From contig UZAN01039880.1 in assembly GCA_900618425.1 (NCBI GenBank), positions 1 through 64,000 of the forward strand: a DNA stretch of 64,000 bases, read 5' to 3'. A program made the position numbers and the translations under genes. The DNA comes from Echinostoma caproni (lineage: Eukaryota; Platyhelminthes; Trematoda; Plagiorchiida; Echinostomatidae). The notes under the pieces were generated by a model. That model worked only from the letters and a program-made list of their open reading frames with translations, did not search any database and was not told the DNA's origin. This document shows, piece by piece, positions 24,401 to 36,345 of this stretch (position 1 is the stretch's first letter; each line of letters opens with the position of its first letter).

Positions 24401-27268
24401 GAAAGCTCTTCATTAGACATCTGATATTTCGCATCCAGATTGCTCTTTAGGTTCATAAACCTCCACTTATGTAAGACAATGTCTTATCAGAAAGGGTGTA
24501 TTTGTTTTATTATTTACAGAATAGAATGCATGCAAAATCTCTGAGTTTAGATTTAGTTCGAATTCCCAGTCAATAAATATCATGCGACAAACAAACACAT
24601 GCATAATGAGCTTTTAATATGAAAGTGTTTTATTGAAAAAAAACTTATGACTGTGACATAGGCTAGAGCACACGCGAAAGCTCATGCTGGCTCTAGTCAC
24701 TATTCTCACTGAAGATAAATTTTCACTAGCAATGCGTGAAAGAACTCCCGAAGGAGCTTTGGAAAACCTCTGTTTTGCAAACCATAAGATGGCTTGATAA
24801 AATATTTTATTCCTCTTAATTCGTCACCACGCTGAACAGAAATGGGCATTCCGGCAACATATATTTGACACCACTAACACTGTTATATCACAGACCATAA
24901 TTAAGATGTGAAGTGTAAGGCTAAAGTATCACAACAACACATAATTACATTGGCAAATTTCTAACAAAGAAAGGAATTTAAGTAGTTGTACGACGAGCAT
25001 TTTAGCCCGTAACTTAAGGAATAGCCTTTTCATGCACTGTCGGACTTTACTAAACCCAGGCCTAGTGACCGACCAAACTCATCCGAGTGATTGATTCTTA
25101 AGCACTCTGATGCCAATGTTTGAAATTTCAAAAGTGGTGCTCCTAACACTGGTTTGTGAAGCTCTTTTCCATGATATCTTTATTTATTGCAAATTTAGGT
25201 GAATCCATTGCACTCACGACGTATAATTTGAAATGTAAGGTGGGATTCACATAAACTTACATTTTATCGCTCTGGTTATCGCAATCCGTGTTGGAGTCTT
25301 AGCGTGATTAAATAGACATGCAGAGGCCGCAAATAAGCTCCGAAAAAAGGCAAAATATCTGTTTGGACTTCAGGACGAAGTTTCTTTTGAGAGAAACCAT
25401 CAGAACAGAGAAGGGCCGTCTACATTTTAAGTATGATGCAGATGATTGTAAGTGCACAAATGCCAAATTTTAAGTTATCTTTTATCACCCATGTTTCGCG
25501 TGCTGAGAACCACAGCAAATCCAGTTTTCTAGCTGGAGAAAGGTACAAGCACAACTGATGCAGAATAGTATACAAGTCAGGAAAAACGTGTCAGAAAATT
25601 ACTAATATCAGGGACACTTTAAAGACTCTTGTGCATTCTGACATGTTTTGAACTGACAAATCGCCCGGTTGGACGCTCGTACACTGTATGACAACTCATT
25701 TGATTTCAGAGGTTTATTAAGTTAACAGCTTTTGTTTTTTGGACTAAATTGGCAGAATAAGGGGGGGGGGTTGGGGTCTGTTTTTCTTGAAATCTGATTT
25801 CTTAATGAGCTCACATACACCGATATGTACTCTCAATGCTATCCAGCTTATTTTGTCAGATGTGGGCATCCCTGCTTAAAACATTTCTGGTCCCTTGCAA
25901 GCGACAGCAATCATCATGCGACGGAACCGTGTGATGACTGACAAAGTACACTGGACAGCTGTTTCTTGTCGTAATCCATCAGCAATGCGTTCTATTGGTG
26001 TGTCTTCGAGGCATTTGACCGTGGACATACGGAATTGGAGTTGGAACCTGTTCTGCTGAACTAAAATGCTGATATTGAGCACCAATTTGTATTGCACGTT
26101 GAAGTGAAGCTAGCCTGCATCTATGATGCTGTAATGATTGGCAACCGCACCAGTAGTTTTTCATCGTGAGTGCTTATGTTTCACTGGACTCTTTTGGTTC
26201 ATGAAGTTTTGTTTGCATTGCCTTTCAGGTCTAACTTCAAACCCAACTGACAGAAGAAATCTGTCAATGTTTCCTAGCCGAACCCTTTCCCGCATCCATG
26301 CCGCCGTTTCCCGCAGTCGTTCGTCGCCCGCAGAGCCTCGTATTGTCTCCAGCTGCGAGAATACGAGCCATTTCCTTTCACTCCGCTGCTATATGAGAGC
26401 CCGAAGTACGGTTGCATTACTGTGCCAGCTGAGAGAGATGAGCGTTTTTGTTTAGCGCTGCTCCGTGCACTGTGTCGACCATAAGACCATTCAGTATCAA
26501 ATGCGGAAATATGAGGGTGGTTCTATCACGGTGAAGATTTACTCCTTATTTTAATTTTATTTTTACTACCTTTACTGATCCAGAATAGTGACACAAACAG
26601 TTTTCAGGTGAAGTGAAGTGGCCGATCAAACAGCTGCAATACAACACTACGAAAAGTTAGATGATAGTGGTGAAATTCCAACCAAACCCTCACTTCCCTG
26701 GGCACTAACTAAGTGACTTTGAAAGTAGGCCCACTGCAACCTAACTGGTGCAAACATTTGATGTTCGAGGGTCCAACTATCAAGGATGAAAGCAACAAAA
26801 CTTAGTTACAAGTCACAACTCTCTTGAAATCTCTCTTAAAAATATTTGGCACTCCGTCGAGCCTGCTGACTTTTGATAAACCGCCTCGTTGTTTCCTTTT
26901 AAGCGTTTTTTTAACAATGTTCATCCTTCGCGTAGCACTGTTGAGGGCCTGGCGGAATTAAAAATATCTATGAGTTGCTTGCTTCTATTAATACCTCTCT
27001 GGCATCTATTATCCATTACTCGGTCGGCACCATGTTTGTACACCAACTGTTCTTTGCTTGATTGCTGGGCCGTCTCTTAATTCATTCAGCCATAGTAACC
27101 GAAGGTATTTTCTGAGAATGAAGGACTGAACATTCAGTTCTGACATTCTACTCGCTCTTCGGCTAACGTAATAGCCGTCAAACTGCCATCAGTAAGTCCT
27201 TAAGGGGGGGGGGGTAGGTGAAAACTGAAACCCTCACAGGGGTCCAATACGGTGAAGCATTCACAATT
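21441..27268. other. Long stretch with no gene recognised
   Basis: About 5.8 kb of AT-rich sequence with only short frames. It holds a G10 run (25,761-25,770) and a G11 run (27,204-27,214). At 25,979-26,164 (minus) a frame has YWCG followed by HHRC and a CNTNWC block in another frame. This faintly recalls a gag zinc knuckle but is not enough to call. The 26,240-26,460 part is richer in GC. Confidence 0.4.
27204..27214 (+). repeat. G11 homopolymer beside an assembly gap
   Basis: Eleven G in a row, 54 bases before a 600-N gap. Confidence 0.9.
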
Positions 27269-27868
27269 NNNNNNNNNNNNNNNNNNNNNNNNNNNNNNNN
27301 NNNNNNNNNNNNNNNNNNNNNNNNNNNNNNNNNNNNNNNNNNNNNNNNNNNNNNNNNNNNNNNNNNNNNNNNNNNNNNNNNNNNNNNNNNNNNNNNNNNN
27401 NNNNNNNNNNNNNNNNNNNNNNNNNNNNNNNNNNNNNNNNNNNNNNNNNNNNNNNNNNNNNNNNNNNNNNNNNNNNNNNNNNNNNNNNNNNNNNNNNNNN
27501 NNNNNNNNNNNNNNNNNNNNNNNNNNNNNNNNNNNNNNNNNNNNNNNNNNNNNNNNNNNNNNNNNNNNNNNNNNNNNNNNNNNNNNNNNNNNNNNNNNNN
27601 NNNNNNNNNNNNNNNNNNNNNNNNNNNNNNNNNNNNNNNNNNNNNNNNNNNNNNNNNNNNNNNNNNNNNNNNNNNNNNNNNNNNNNNNNNNNNNNNNNNN
27701 NNNNNNNNNNNNNNNNNNNNNNNNNNNNNNNNNNNNNNNNNNNNNNNNNNNNNNNNNNNNNNNNNNNNNNNNNNNNNNNNNNNNNNNNNNNNNNNNNNNN
27801 NNNNNNNNNNNNNNNNNNNNNNNNNNNNNNNNNNNNNNNNNNNNNNNNNNNNNNNNNNNNNNNNNNNN
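27269..27868. other. Assembly gap (600 N)
   Basis: Run of N. Open frames across it are artefacts. Confidence 0.99.
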
Positions 27869-28473
27869 TCCCCTCTGCTTATTTCCTTTGGGGTTTACAA
27901 TCAAGTTTTGATATAATTTCACAAGTAAATCGCTTATACTCTTCTCATACTGCTCAAAATTGTTTTCTGATCACAAATGGGGTATAACGAAATTACCAAT
28001 CCAATATACACATAAAACTATTGATCTGTATCCGCAATCAGCCACCGATGCATGCAGGGAAGAATAATCTCGGTGTAGCATCAGTAGCACCATTGTGAAA
28101 CCGGATCAACAAATAAGGATACACAAATCCCGAAGGCTTCAGATTTGTGTTCTAATGTTACAATGGAATTATTCTGGAATTTGAACTAAGCATACACAGA
28201 AGGAATTTCAAAAAGAGAAATTTTGGGGTTTGGTAACTCGGGCAAAATCGGGAATACTTAAACAATCGTTTTCCTCCCGAATCTCGCATGCCTGACAAGA
28301 TAGCTCCTCCGGTTTGAGTAAAACAAGAATGCGTCGCGTTAAATGCATCATAATGTATCAGTTAATGTTTTATGAGCTCTGTGTAAGAACAGTTTGTTTC
28401 CGTAAATGGGATTTGTTGATGTTTTACTCCATTACAAATCGAATTTGAACTAATCTTCTGACATCCACTGCAG
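27869..28473. other. No gene recognised
   Basis: AT-rich, stops in all frames, up to the candidate exon at 28,474. Confidence 0.45.
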
Positions 28474-28535
28474 GCGCACTTCTTCATAGGTCAGAAAGGA
28501 GGAAAGGGTTGGTCATATACCGCATGAACATGCAG
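28474..28535 (+). CDS. Candidate short internal exon (62 nt, hypothetical)
   Basis: It is bounded by a good acceptor (pyrimidine-rich CATCCACTGCAG ending 28,473) and a near-perfect donor (CAG then GTAAGA from 28,536). Exactly one of three frames is open, giving ALLHRSERRKGLVIYRMNMQ, which starts in phase 1 and ends in phase 0. No family is recognised. The splice sites are among the best in the window, but the segment is short enough to be chance. Confidence 0.25.
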
Positions 28536-28844
28536 GTAAGACCGGGCGTTGTTCGTTCCTCGTTGTGTATTGGCTTAAAGAAGTAAGAAGCAATCGGCGA
28601 AACAAAGCATCTATCCCGTACTAGCACTTGTGGATTCGCAACGAGATCAGTCAACGTCAAAATGTTCGGATTTTACAGGGCTATGATTTGTGCAATGCTG
28701 ACCTAATTTGGCAAAATGTTCTCGGTGTCTTCTTGAATTCAGGACGGTGTTTGATCATTAGTGTTTAAAACTGATAATAAATATTATTGGTCTCGAAAAC
28801 AAGACAGTAGATTGTGGCATACGGTATTTAGACAAAGTGTAACA

Positions 28845-28912
28845 GTGTGGTCATATGCTAGTCGTGTGCTAGCTATGGTGCCTAAGACGTCTCGGGTTCG
28901 AACCTTAAAGAT
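28845..28912 (+). repeat. tRNA-like head, SINE remnant
   Basis: TGGTCATATGCTAGTCGTG (A-box-like) is followed at about 28,892 by CTCGGGTTCGAACCTTAAAG, an exact B-box match. The right side runs directly into the 3' end of the CR1-like element on the opposite strand. It does not fold convincingly as a tRNA by eye. Confidence 0.45.
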
Positions 28913-28916
28913 ATAG

Positions 28917-29700
28917 TTAAAGTTTTATTATGGGCAATTTTACAAAGCTAAAGCTTATTATGCCCCATAAGATTTTTACAGAATCTTTTGGATAGCTTAA
29001 CAAAAAGAAAGTGATAATACCATGCATGATCACCCATGGATTTCCAAATGTTGTGTGTTCCAATGCTTTATCAAGTTTCGATTTGAATAGCTCAACGGTA
29101 AGAGCACACACTACATGGGATGGAAGAGAATACCATACGCCGCGCACTCTTACTGCCAACGAGTGATGCCGGCGATCAACGTGGCCGTTCTGGGTCTTCA
29201 ACTTTAGTGGATGTCTCCAAATGTGATCATTTTGAAATAAAGTTAACGCAGAACGGCAAGGGNGGGTGTTTGGGTTGTTGCAGTATATATGGTATGTTAA
29301 GATTAGGTTCTCTCAAGGTCCACGGCACTGGGATGAATAAAGCCAGAGTATATCGTGTTATGCAGACCTTTTATCAATTTTGTTGCCAATCTTTACGGAT
29401 GTTATAGAGCGTTCTTGTCACTGTTCAGCCAGGGATTCCATACTTTACTGGCATACTCCGTGTGTGGCCGAATGAACGCTGACAGAAAGGGTGAGAAAAA
29501 TGCTTGATCGATCTGCCCGAAAGCACGTTTAAGTGGTTCAACTTGATTTAGAGCCATGCATGAATCTCTGGCACAGTACATGTAACATCCTACGTCCTCC
29601 TGTACCATAACTCCTAAATCCCTTTCATCAGTAGCATGCGGGTTCTCATTGCTAACATAACTGACAACAACTATACAGTGGTGTTTAAGTTTTTAGATTG
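28917..29700 (-). mobile_element. CR1-like reverse transcriptase, C-terminal remnant, separate lineage
   Basis: On the minus strand from 29,700 downward: a DLGVMVQEDV block (29,590-29,620), then PLKRAFGQID, then FIRPHTEYASKVWNPWLNSD (about 29,420-29,480). After a decayed stretch comes RRHHSLAVRV, then WYSLPSHVV and VELFKSKLDK (29,060-29,170). These are the standard post-catalytic landmarks of CR1/jockey-type retrotransposon proteins. The landmark set differs from the 12, 36, 46 and 54 kb copies, so this is a second lineage. It is frameshifted and contains one ambiguous base at 29,263. The 5' part, including the catalytic motifs, is missing. Confidence 0.85.
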
Positions 29701-29704
29701 AGCT

Positions 29705-32700
29705 TCTTTTGAGATTATTGTCATTAGTGTGATTAGTATTATTATCAACTTATCATCAAACCTAAATAAATCTTTGGCTACTCCCTCTAACTCACATTTC
29801 AGTCCCCGATCAGCTGAATGAAAGCCGATTTAACATTAGGGCATGATCATTGCATGTTGCAGAAGAAACAGCTCCTTTTCGTCTACCACGACCGTTTCAT
29901 AAAAACAGCAATCAAAAGCGTTAGAGATCGATATTCATTAATGGTGTATTACTATGCTTGAGTGAAAACTACATTTGGAGATAAAGGAATATACTGACTG
30001 TGTCGCTTAAACCTTTAGCTTAGTTTCCATAACCGCATATAGAAAACACAGTACTCCGTAAAACCCTGTTTGTTAACTACTTCATCATTGCTTGCATAAC
30101 TAAAGAGAAAAAGGTTTCCTGTTCACATTGAGTATTACAGTACTACGGAACAATATAGTAAAATTAAAAAATCAATGCACAAGATATCATGTACTTAGTA
30201 TGTCTTCACTTTTTCTTACAATCATCAAAATAGTTATTTTGTGATGTTTGGGTGGTTTCGTTACTGCAAGAAGCTTTGGGAGATGACTGAATGACAGTTG
30301 TTTTGTCACTACTGGGACTCCAAATGTCTATTATCCTGTTAGAGAACCAAACACTACTCACCTACAAGGTCAACTACCAACATTTTTAGCTAATTAAAGA
30401 ATTGGAAAATTTAAAATTTCATGTTTTATGGAGCTCTTTGGTTTTCCTACGGGAACTAAAGTGATGCAACAGGTTGTAATATCCTTCTTTTGAACCGTAC
30501 ATTTCAAATCTTGAATAAAGTTCTCTCTGGATGAAAATATTTCTCACTGTTTGTGCGTCTGAACAAGGGCAGAATAATCATCCACCGCTCTATACTAACC
30601 GTCAAATGAATGTTCTCAGTGCAATTACCAATCACTTAATTTATGCGAAGCAATCGATCTACCAAGGAGTGACATGCCATTCTTGAAAACGTAGGACTCC
30701 ATATTCTTTGGCTAGTACCATCAAAATGTAACTTATGAGATTCTTTTACAGAATCAAGGAGAGGCTCACAAGAACAATTAAATCATTTTCCCGATTCCTT
30801 ATTTTCGTGGCGTTCAGAAAACAATCATCTCACATAATCGTGAGCAAATCCGGTTCGCTGAATACATAACGTTTTCATATAATTAACACTGGTTCTTCAC
30901 TTTATCAATCGATTACTAACGGTGGCCGGCCAATTGGAGCATGACGCTTCTGGTCACCGCCATTTTAAAGTTGTTCCCAAAATTTATCGATTGTCCTTCC
31001 AATCAGTTTCATACGAACATTGACTAAATTAAATTTCACCAGCATTCTGCTTCTGCAATCTTAAAAAAACAACATTTTTTACTTCTTCAACCATTTCTTT
31101 ACTATTCGTGCAAAGTTTGTGTTTGTATGTATTGAAGTGTTCAGATACCATTCTACTTTCACGTGGACAGTGAATTTATGCATAAATTTGACATTTGACA
31201 TTTTTTTCATGCCAATCCGTAAAGCGAAATGATAGCAACATTGTAGTCAGAATCTGTCGTCGCATGGGACCGTAAGTTTGGATCTGTTTATAAGCTCTTT
31301 CGAAAAAGAAACTGCTTGACAATGCAAAATGATTGAAAATTGGTGAAAGTAACCCATTCCGTATTGATTTCTTAACCTGCTTGATCTTGTTCTAGGTAAA
31401 TCTTCCCTCATTCTAAATTTTTCCAAGTCCGGGAACAGGAACAATTCATGTTCACAGCCTATATTGTTTGTTTAAAGATCCAATAAAAATATTAATACTG
31501 ATAAAGACTAAATCGTCCTTGGTTTGTGTTGATTTTGTTGTTCTCCTCTGTAATAATCCATTTTGCTCAACTGGGACAGTTTAACAATAACTAGCCAGAT
31601 CCAAGATAATACAAGAGCACACAGTGAAAAGAAGGGTATTATAGAGCTTGAAATGCTCAACTGAACAGGGATCATGTATGTGCCAGCATGGATTCACGGA
31701 CAGAATGTTTGACAGAATGTCAGACAGAGTGTTTGAAAGACCACAACCTGAGTCGCAAGAAGCCGGTTACTGTGTAGTGTGTTTGGCAATGCTATTAGTT
31801 ACGATGGCATTGTACAGCTATCCACGCACGCACGTTCACACACGAACACTTATAGTCTCTACCAGCACGGTGTCTGTATTGATGTATGGCGCCAGGTGTA
31901 TTCTGAAAATAACCGTGTTCCTTCAGTGGTCTATCTGTGTGTTTCAGCTGTTCCCCTGAACAGATTATTGGATAGCTAACCTAACAACTATATATTAACC
32001 TTTTCTTGAAGAAAAGTAATTCCAAGCACAATGAAAGCCGAATTCAATTTTGCCAGCAGCTGTAGCATCGTTTATGCGGCTGTTCTCTTGAGTGGATTAT
32101 GGTTGATCGCAGACCACATTACTAATATTGTGAGATCGCCATTTGTATACTAACCGGATGGCAGCGCGAGCACAAGCACAAGCACATGAGGGGTGGGAGA
32201 GGAATGAAATGTAAGGGTAAAACCCTCTTCCGGCTCGTTTCCATTGATGACATAAAACCTTGTCAGTCTGACGGAATGACAGTTTGCTTACGTTTCTGCT
32301 GATCCTAGAAAAGTGAGACGTTGATGAGTGATTTCTGCAAATACAAATGTTTCTTCTGGAATATTAGTGAAAATGGGGGATAAAACATGTCAAAATTGTC
32401 TTGTGTTTTTGTCTTTACTGCAATATTTGTATGGAAGATGTGATGTCTTTCTGCCTGTTGGTGTGCTTTCTCAAACTAAGAGGCCGTTCGCTACAAACCA
32501 TCCATAAGTGTTACGAGAACGATATGATGAAGACCTTACAAAGTGGAACAATCGTCTGAATGTTTAAAGCAAATGACCTTTCTAGATTAGAATTTTAGAA
32601 TTAGAATTTTGTGGTGATTTTTCTGCAGTCACATTGTTTCAAATTAGAACCAAATGCATTAAAAAGTTATCACACCCCAAGAAGCACTTTGTTTCAAATT

Positions 32701-34154
32701 GGATTAATGCACTTATACATCTGAATCGGATCAGCATAGTACACTTCACCGAAGTAAATCCCGGGACAGATACAAAGTCTAGGAGGTGAAAAACTATTCG
32801 CAAATGAGCCCAATAAACTATACCTAGGATCTGGGATCGAATCGGAATGTAATCATACATAGCGGATAAGTGCTGACAATAATGCAATGACTGGACAATA
32901 ATCTAAGGACTTTTGGTGGTGAAGGTAAAGTTCATTGCGTATGACGAAAACCCTGAAACAAAAACACCACACGGTTGCAATAATATACTGACTGTTCTTT
33001 TTAATCCATGGCATGATTGAGCCACACGCAGTCTGAACAGATGGTTAACCCGAAATGAAATGTATCTAGAAAAGTTCTATTTTCCTGATTTCAGAGAGTA
33101 ACCAAAAGATCCAGATAAAGCGGAAGAACGTGAATCAGTTTGTTTTGATAGATAAACATAAATTGAACTTTGTTCAGCGTATCTAGGAAAACTAGAGCAA
33201 ATTGCTTGAGATCAGTGATGTTAAATAAGTCAGACTCCAACAATGAGTCTCTTTTCCTGAGGACATTTTTCATGAACCACGTAGCTCACCAAGAGGATCT
33301 GTCTATAGTGAAAGTACAGTTAAGCGTCAACAAATGTGTCATCTTTTTAAAATGCATATTTTGGAATAAAATAGGAACAACCTTCAAATGAATAAGCTCC
33401 CTTATGTCGTGCGTCACGTTAAGCTTCACCTCGGTAAAGCCTCCATGAAACAGCTAAAGAAACACCTTATCAGCCCTACTTCATTTCATGGCACATTTGG
33501 AGTTGATCTTCAAGCATTTCTTGTTTATGTGTGTTGCAACAGAATCGGATATTTCCCACAAGCTCCGCTTCCTTGACGAGCGTTTATTTCTTCGTTCTCA
33601 CTCCTTTTATTCCGGGCCAAAATGCGTAGCAAATGAAGTGAAGGTAGTGCCGATGAAAACTGCATACAATCACAATGGCTCATTTTGTGCAATAGCGTTG
33701 TCAACTCACGGATTAACGAGGTGGTGTACCTGATGGTTCAGATCTTTGGTATATTTTTGGATTGACCTTGAGGTCTCTAGCGAATAACTACAGAATCTTG
33801 AAGAATTTCACAACATATGCGATGGTACAACTGGGACAAATTAGCCGCAACCGCAGATAGCCTAAGCACGATATCTTCATTTAATTTGAATAAAAGTGGT
33901 TTCAAAAACAGTGGTTTCAATCAAAACTGGTACTGAAAGGGCAGAAATAAGCGCCTAGCATCTATTCTCTGTAGCAATCACCTGGGAGAGTTTGTGAAAC
34001 CACAAGATGTAACCTCTTGTAGATGGAGTGAAAAAGCTATCCTGGAATCTCCACTGTTTTTCCAGTCGTAATAATCCTCAGTATTTCATTGACTAAGGTG
34101 AGTACAGTAGTCAACCGAAAGTCGTGTGTTATAATTATTCATTTCACCTTTGCA
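29705..34154. other. Long stretch with no gene recognised
   Basis: AT-rich, short frames only. A short degenerate repeat of GACAGAATGTTTGA-type units lies at 31,698-31,740. Overlapping frames at 33,170-33,733 have no domain. Confidence 0.45.
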
Positions 34155-34355
34155 CCGAGCTTGGCAATTTGCTTGCAAACGTTTCATCATCATCAGCCGA
34201 GGTGATATCGTCAGTGCTTGTAATGTAGCACTAAAGATATCACCTAGGTTGGTGATTAAACGCTTGCAAGCAAATTGTCAAGCTCGATGAACAGGCGAAA
34301 TGGAATTCAGTTCACCTGAGCTACGAGAACCGTTTTTCAGTACTTTGTCAACTGC
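34155..34355. repeat. FB-family repeat with internal inverted duplication (fold-back)
   Basis: The left arm at about 34,158-34,213 (CGAGCTTGGCAATTTGCTTG, AACGTTTCATCA, GAGGTGATATC) is repeated in reverse complement at about 34,235-34,288. The loop is about 20 bases, so the segment could form a long hairpin. The outer right flank (GCTACGAGAACC, ACTTTGTCAACT) matches the single-arm copy at 2.1 kb, which shows what the repeat looks like without the inverted arm. Confidence 0.8.
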
Positions 34356-34513
34356 TGCTTATCTCCTGGATTTTGCGCATTTACCCAGGAATACCATAAA
34401 TGCAAAATCTTAATTCCGTGGGTACTTTCTTATTCTGAGTATCAAAAAGCTGTTGATGGTCTTCTGCATTGCTGTTGACTATTACGACCACTAAACAGCA
34501 CCAACATGACCAG

Positions 34514-34624
34514 AACACACAACCCTAACACCTCAGGGATCACCAAAGAGCGCAATCCACTGTGTTAGTTTGATGCTCAAACTTGTTTTGGTAAACGGCA
34601 TTGTTCACCCTTGCAGATTCACAG
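34514..34624 (+). CDS. Candidate exon of an unknown gene (hypothetical)
   Basis: An open 111-nt segment ends at a strong donor (ACAG then GTAAGA from 34,625). The acceptor at 34,511-34,513 (CCAG) has a poor pyrimidine tract. Phase is 1 on both ends. The product includes PKSAIHCVSLMLKLVLVNG and ends in PCRFT. Its phase joins exactly with the segment at 35,288. The P--AIHC part loosely recalls the post-core region of Tudor domains, but I do not assign a family. Confidence 0.22.
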
Positions 34625-35287
34625 GTAAGATTTATTTAGAATGTGAAATTTTGCAATATTGTTCAACACAATCTTGTCTCTTCCTACCGGTCAGTAAATC
34701 AGTAACCGGAAGACTCTCATGTCTATGATCGAAAACATTTTGGACTTATCGCACAATGAGAAGAGCAGTTTTTGAACACAAAACATATCAACAATCCAAT
34801 CATCTTACCATAATCATTGGTCATCCATAACCAAGCGTGCACTTCGGTGTTCCGAATACTGCTCACTATTATTCAGTAGTATCCGGTTAATTTCACTTTT
34901 CAATTGTTGAAAAAAGCGTTTTGTATAGATTTCTTGTAAACGTTCACGAATGACTCTGGTTGCACACTGTCCTTCTCAAAAATAACAGTATCCTAACTTT
35001 TTTTCAAATATAACGGTTCACTGTTTCGGACTAAATTATAAAAGTAGTTACCTGAACAGGTCGCCGTAACGTACACATGGTTGTCAGTAACAAAAGTCAG
35101 CTATAGATGAGGGTTTGTTCGTGGGCCAAAAAAATCGTCCACACACGTTCCAATCTGATTAAATGTCTACAACCGTCATGTACATAGTAAACGGAAAGTG
35201 AAGTCTACTTGCTGCACAACATTTCATTGATGTTAGTTGATTTGCCTGTGCGATATGCTTTTGACAGATGAAGGTTCATTTTTATAG

Positions 35288-35507
35288 AAGTGAAACGCAA
35301 TTGCTTAAAGATCTGTCACTCAGTTGGCAACCGTCCAGGCACCCCGTTGACCAACTTTTTTCCAGTCTCCAAATTGACGTATATCCACCGTTATAAAAAA
35401 GCAAACCTTACTCGAAAACAGCAACCCGATGCAGATGAAAGCCTCTCGGAATGCCATTTGCAACTCGAAACACATTTAAAATTTCGATTCATTTATAAAT
35501 TCTGTCG
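35288..35507 (+). CDS. Candidate exon of an unknown gene (hypothetical)
   Basis: A 220-nt fully open segment follows a good acceptor (TTCATTTTTATAG ending 35,287) and ends before GTAATA at 35,508. It enters in phase 1, matching the exon candidate at 34,514-34,624 over a 663-nt putative intron, and exits in phase 2. The product includes RNCLKICHSVGNRPGTPL and KANLTRKQQPDADESLSE. Composition and length look more protein-like than most frames here. A possible continuation is an acceptor at 35,843-35,845, but that frame soon runs into a retroelement. Confidence 0.3.
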
Positions 35508-35899
35508 GTAATATCAGAATTGCTTACATATGACAAGTCTTTTGTCCCTTTTTTGACCAAAACACTTAGAAAACGTAAAGTTTACAAGAAGAACCCGCAG
35601 TTTTGGAAAAACAAACTTCATTTGCATGGAATCTGTGAATCGTGATTGTTTGCACTCGAAGAGGATGGTCCTCCTGAGATGCCTTTCTAATTATCCAACT
35701 AGTCAAACGATATATTTGTGCCGCTGGCAGATTTCCTTTTGAACCTCCAGCCAATGCAGAAGACAAAGCGACTTCAAGAAATTAATAGAACCTGAAGTTC
35801 CATAAATCCTTTGAGTTGGCATAACAATTTGCTTTCCTCGCGCAGCTACTTTTACAATTCGGGAACTCTGGGTTTGAATAATAGCCACGGAAATTTGAA

Positions 35900-36345
35900 C
35901 AAGTCAAGCCAAGAAGCTGCTTTATCTTGCTCCATAGGAGATGAACATTCAGCTACTATAGAATCACTCTTCTGTGGAAATGGCATGGTAAAATCAAAAA
36001 GAATGATGATACACTGCATGCACTCAGAATACTCGGAAAACTAACTGGGGATGCATAAAGCCAGGGGGGGATTATAAAGGAGAAGACAAAACTTTTCATT
36101 AAGTGAGTCTGGGTAAATATCACTTTCAAACGGATAATGTAAAAAGTGAGTTTCCTAACTTTGCCAAATGTCTTGACGACATGAGGAAATGAACAAAAAT
36201 TACAGAAAACGATCACTCCGAAGTATTTGACGGAGCACGCTATGGAAACTTGTTCTTCACTGATGGTGGGTGCTAGCAAGACTTCATCACATCAATGAAT
36301 TTTTCAACCTGCAGCAAAGAAAATAAGACATCTTTAAACTTTAAT
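35900..36345 (-). mobile_element. CR1-like retrotransposon, truncated copy with internal deletion
   Basis: Same family as the 12 kb copy. The tail (TTGGCTTGACTTG on the minus strand at 35,900) and 3' UTR match it base by base in long stretches. The ORF part at 36,020-36,279 contains VKYFGVIV, FPHVVKTFGKVRKLTFYIIRL and PPWLYASP. Compared with the 12 kb copy about 340 bases are missing at about 36,000-36,030, removing the C-terminal end of the protein. The 5' end is also lost. Confidence 0.8.

Noticed and set aside
27200..27922. Long open frames across 27,200-27,922
   Set aside because: Artefact of the 600-N gap.
28845..28912. Functional tRNA gene
   Set aside because: The B box is exact but I could not find matching acceptor-stem and anticodon-stem pairing by eye; SINE head is more likely.
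35566..35888. Two overlapping minus-strand frames with protein-like composition
   Set aside because: They need a frameshift or an unsupported intron to join, and they overlap the + strand candidate continuation; no domain recognised.
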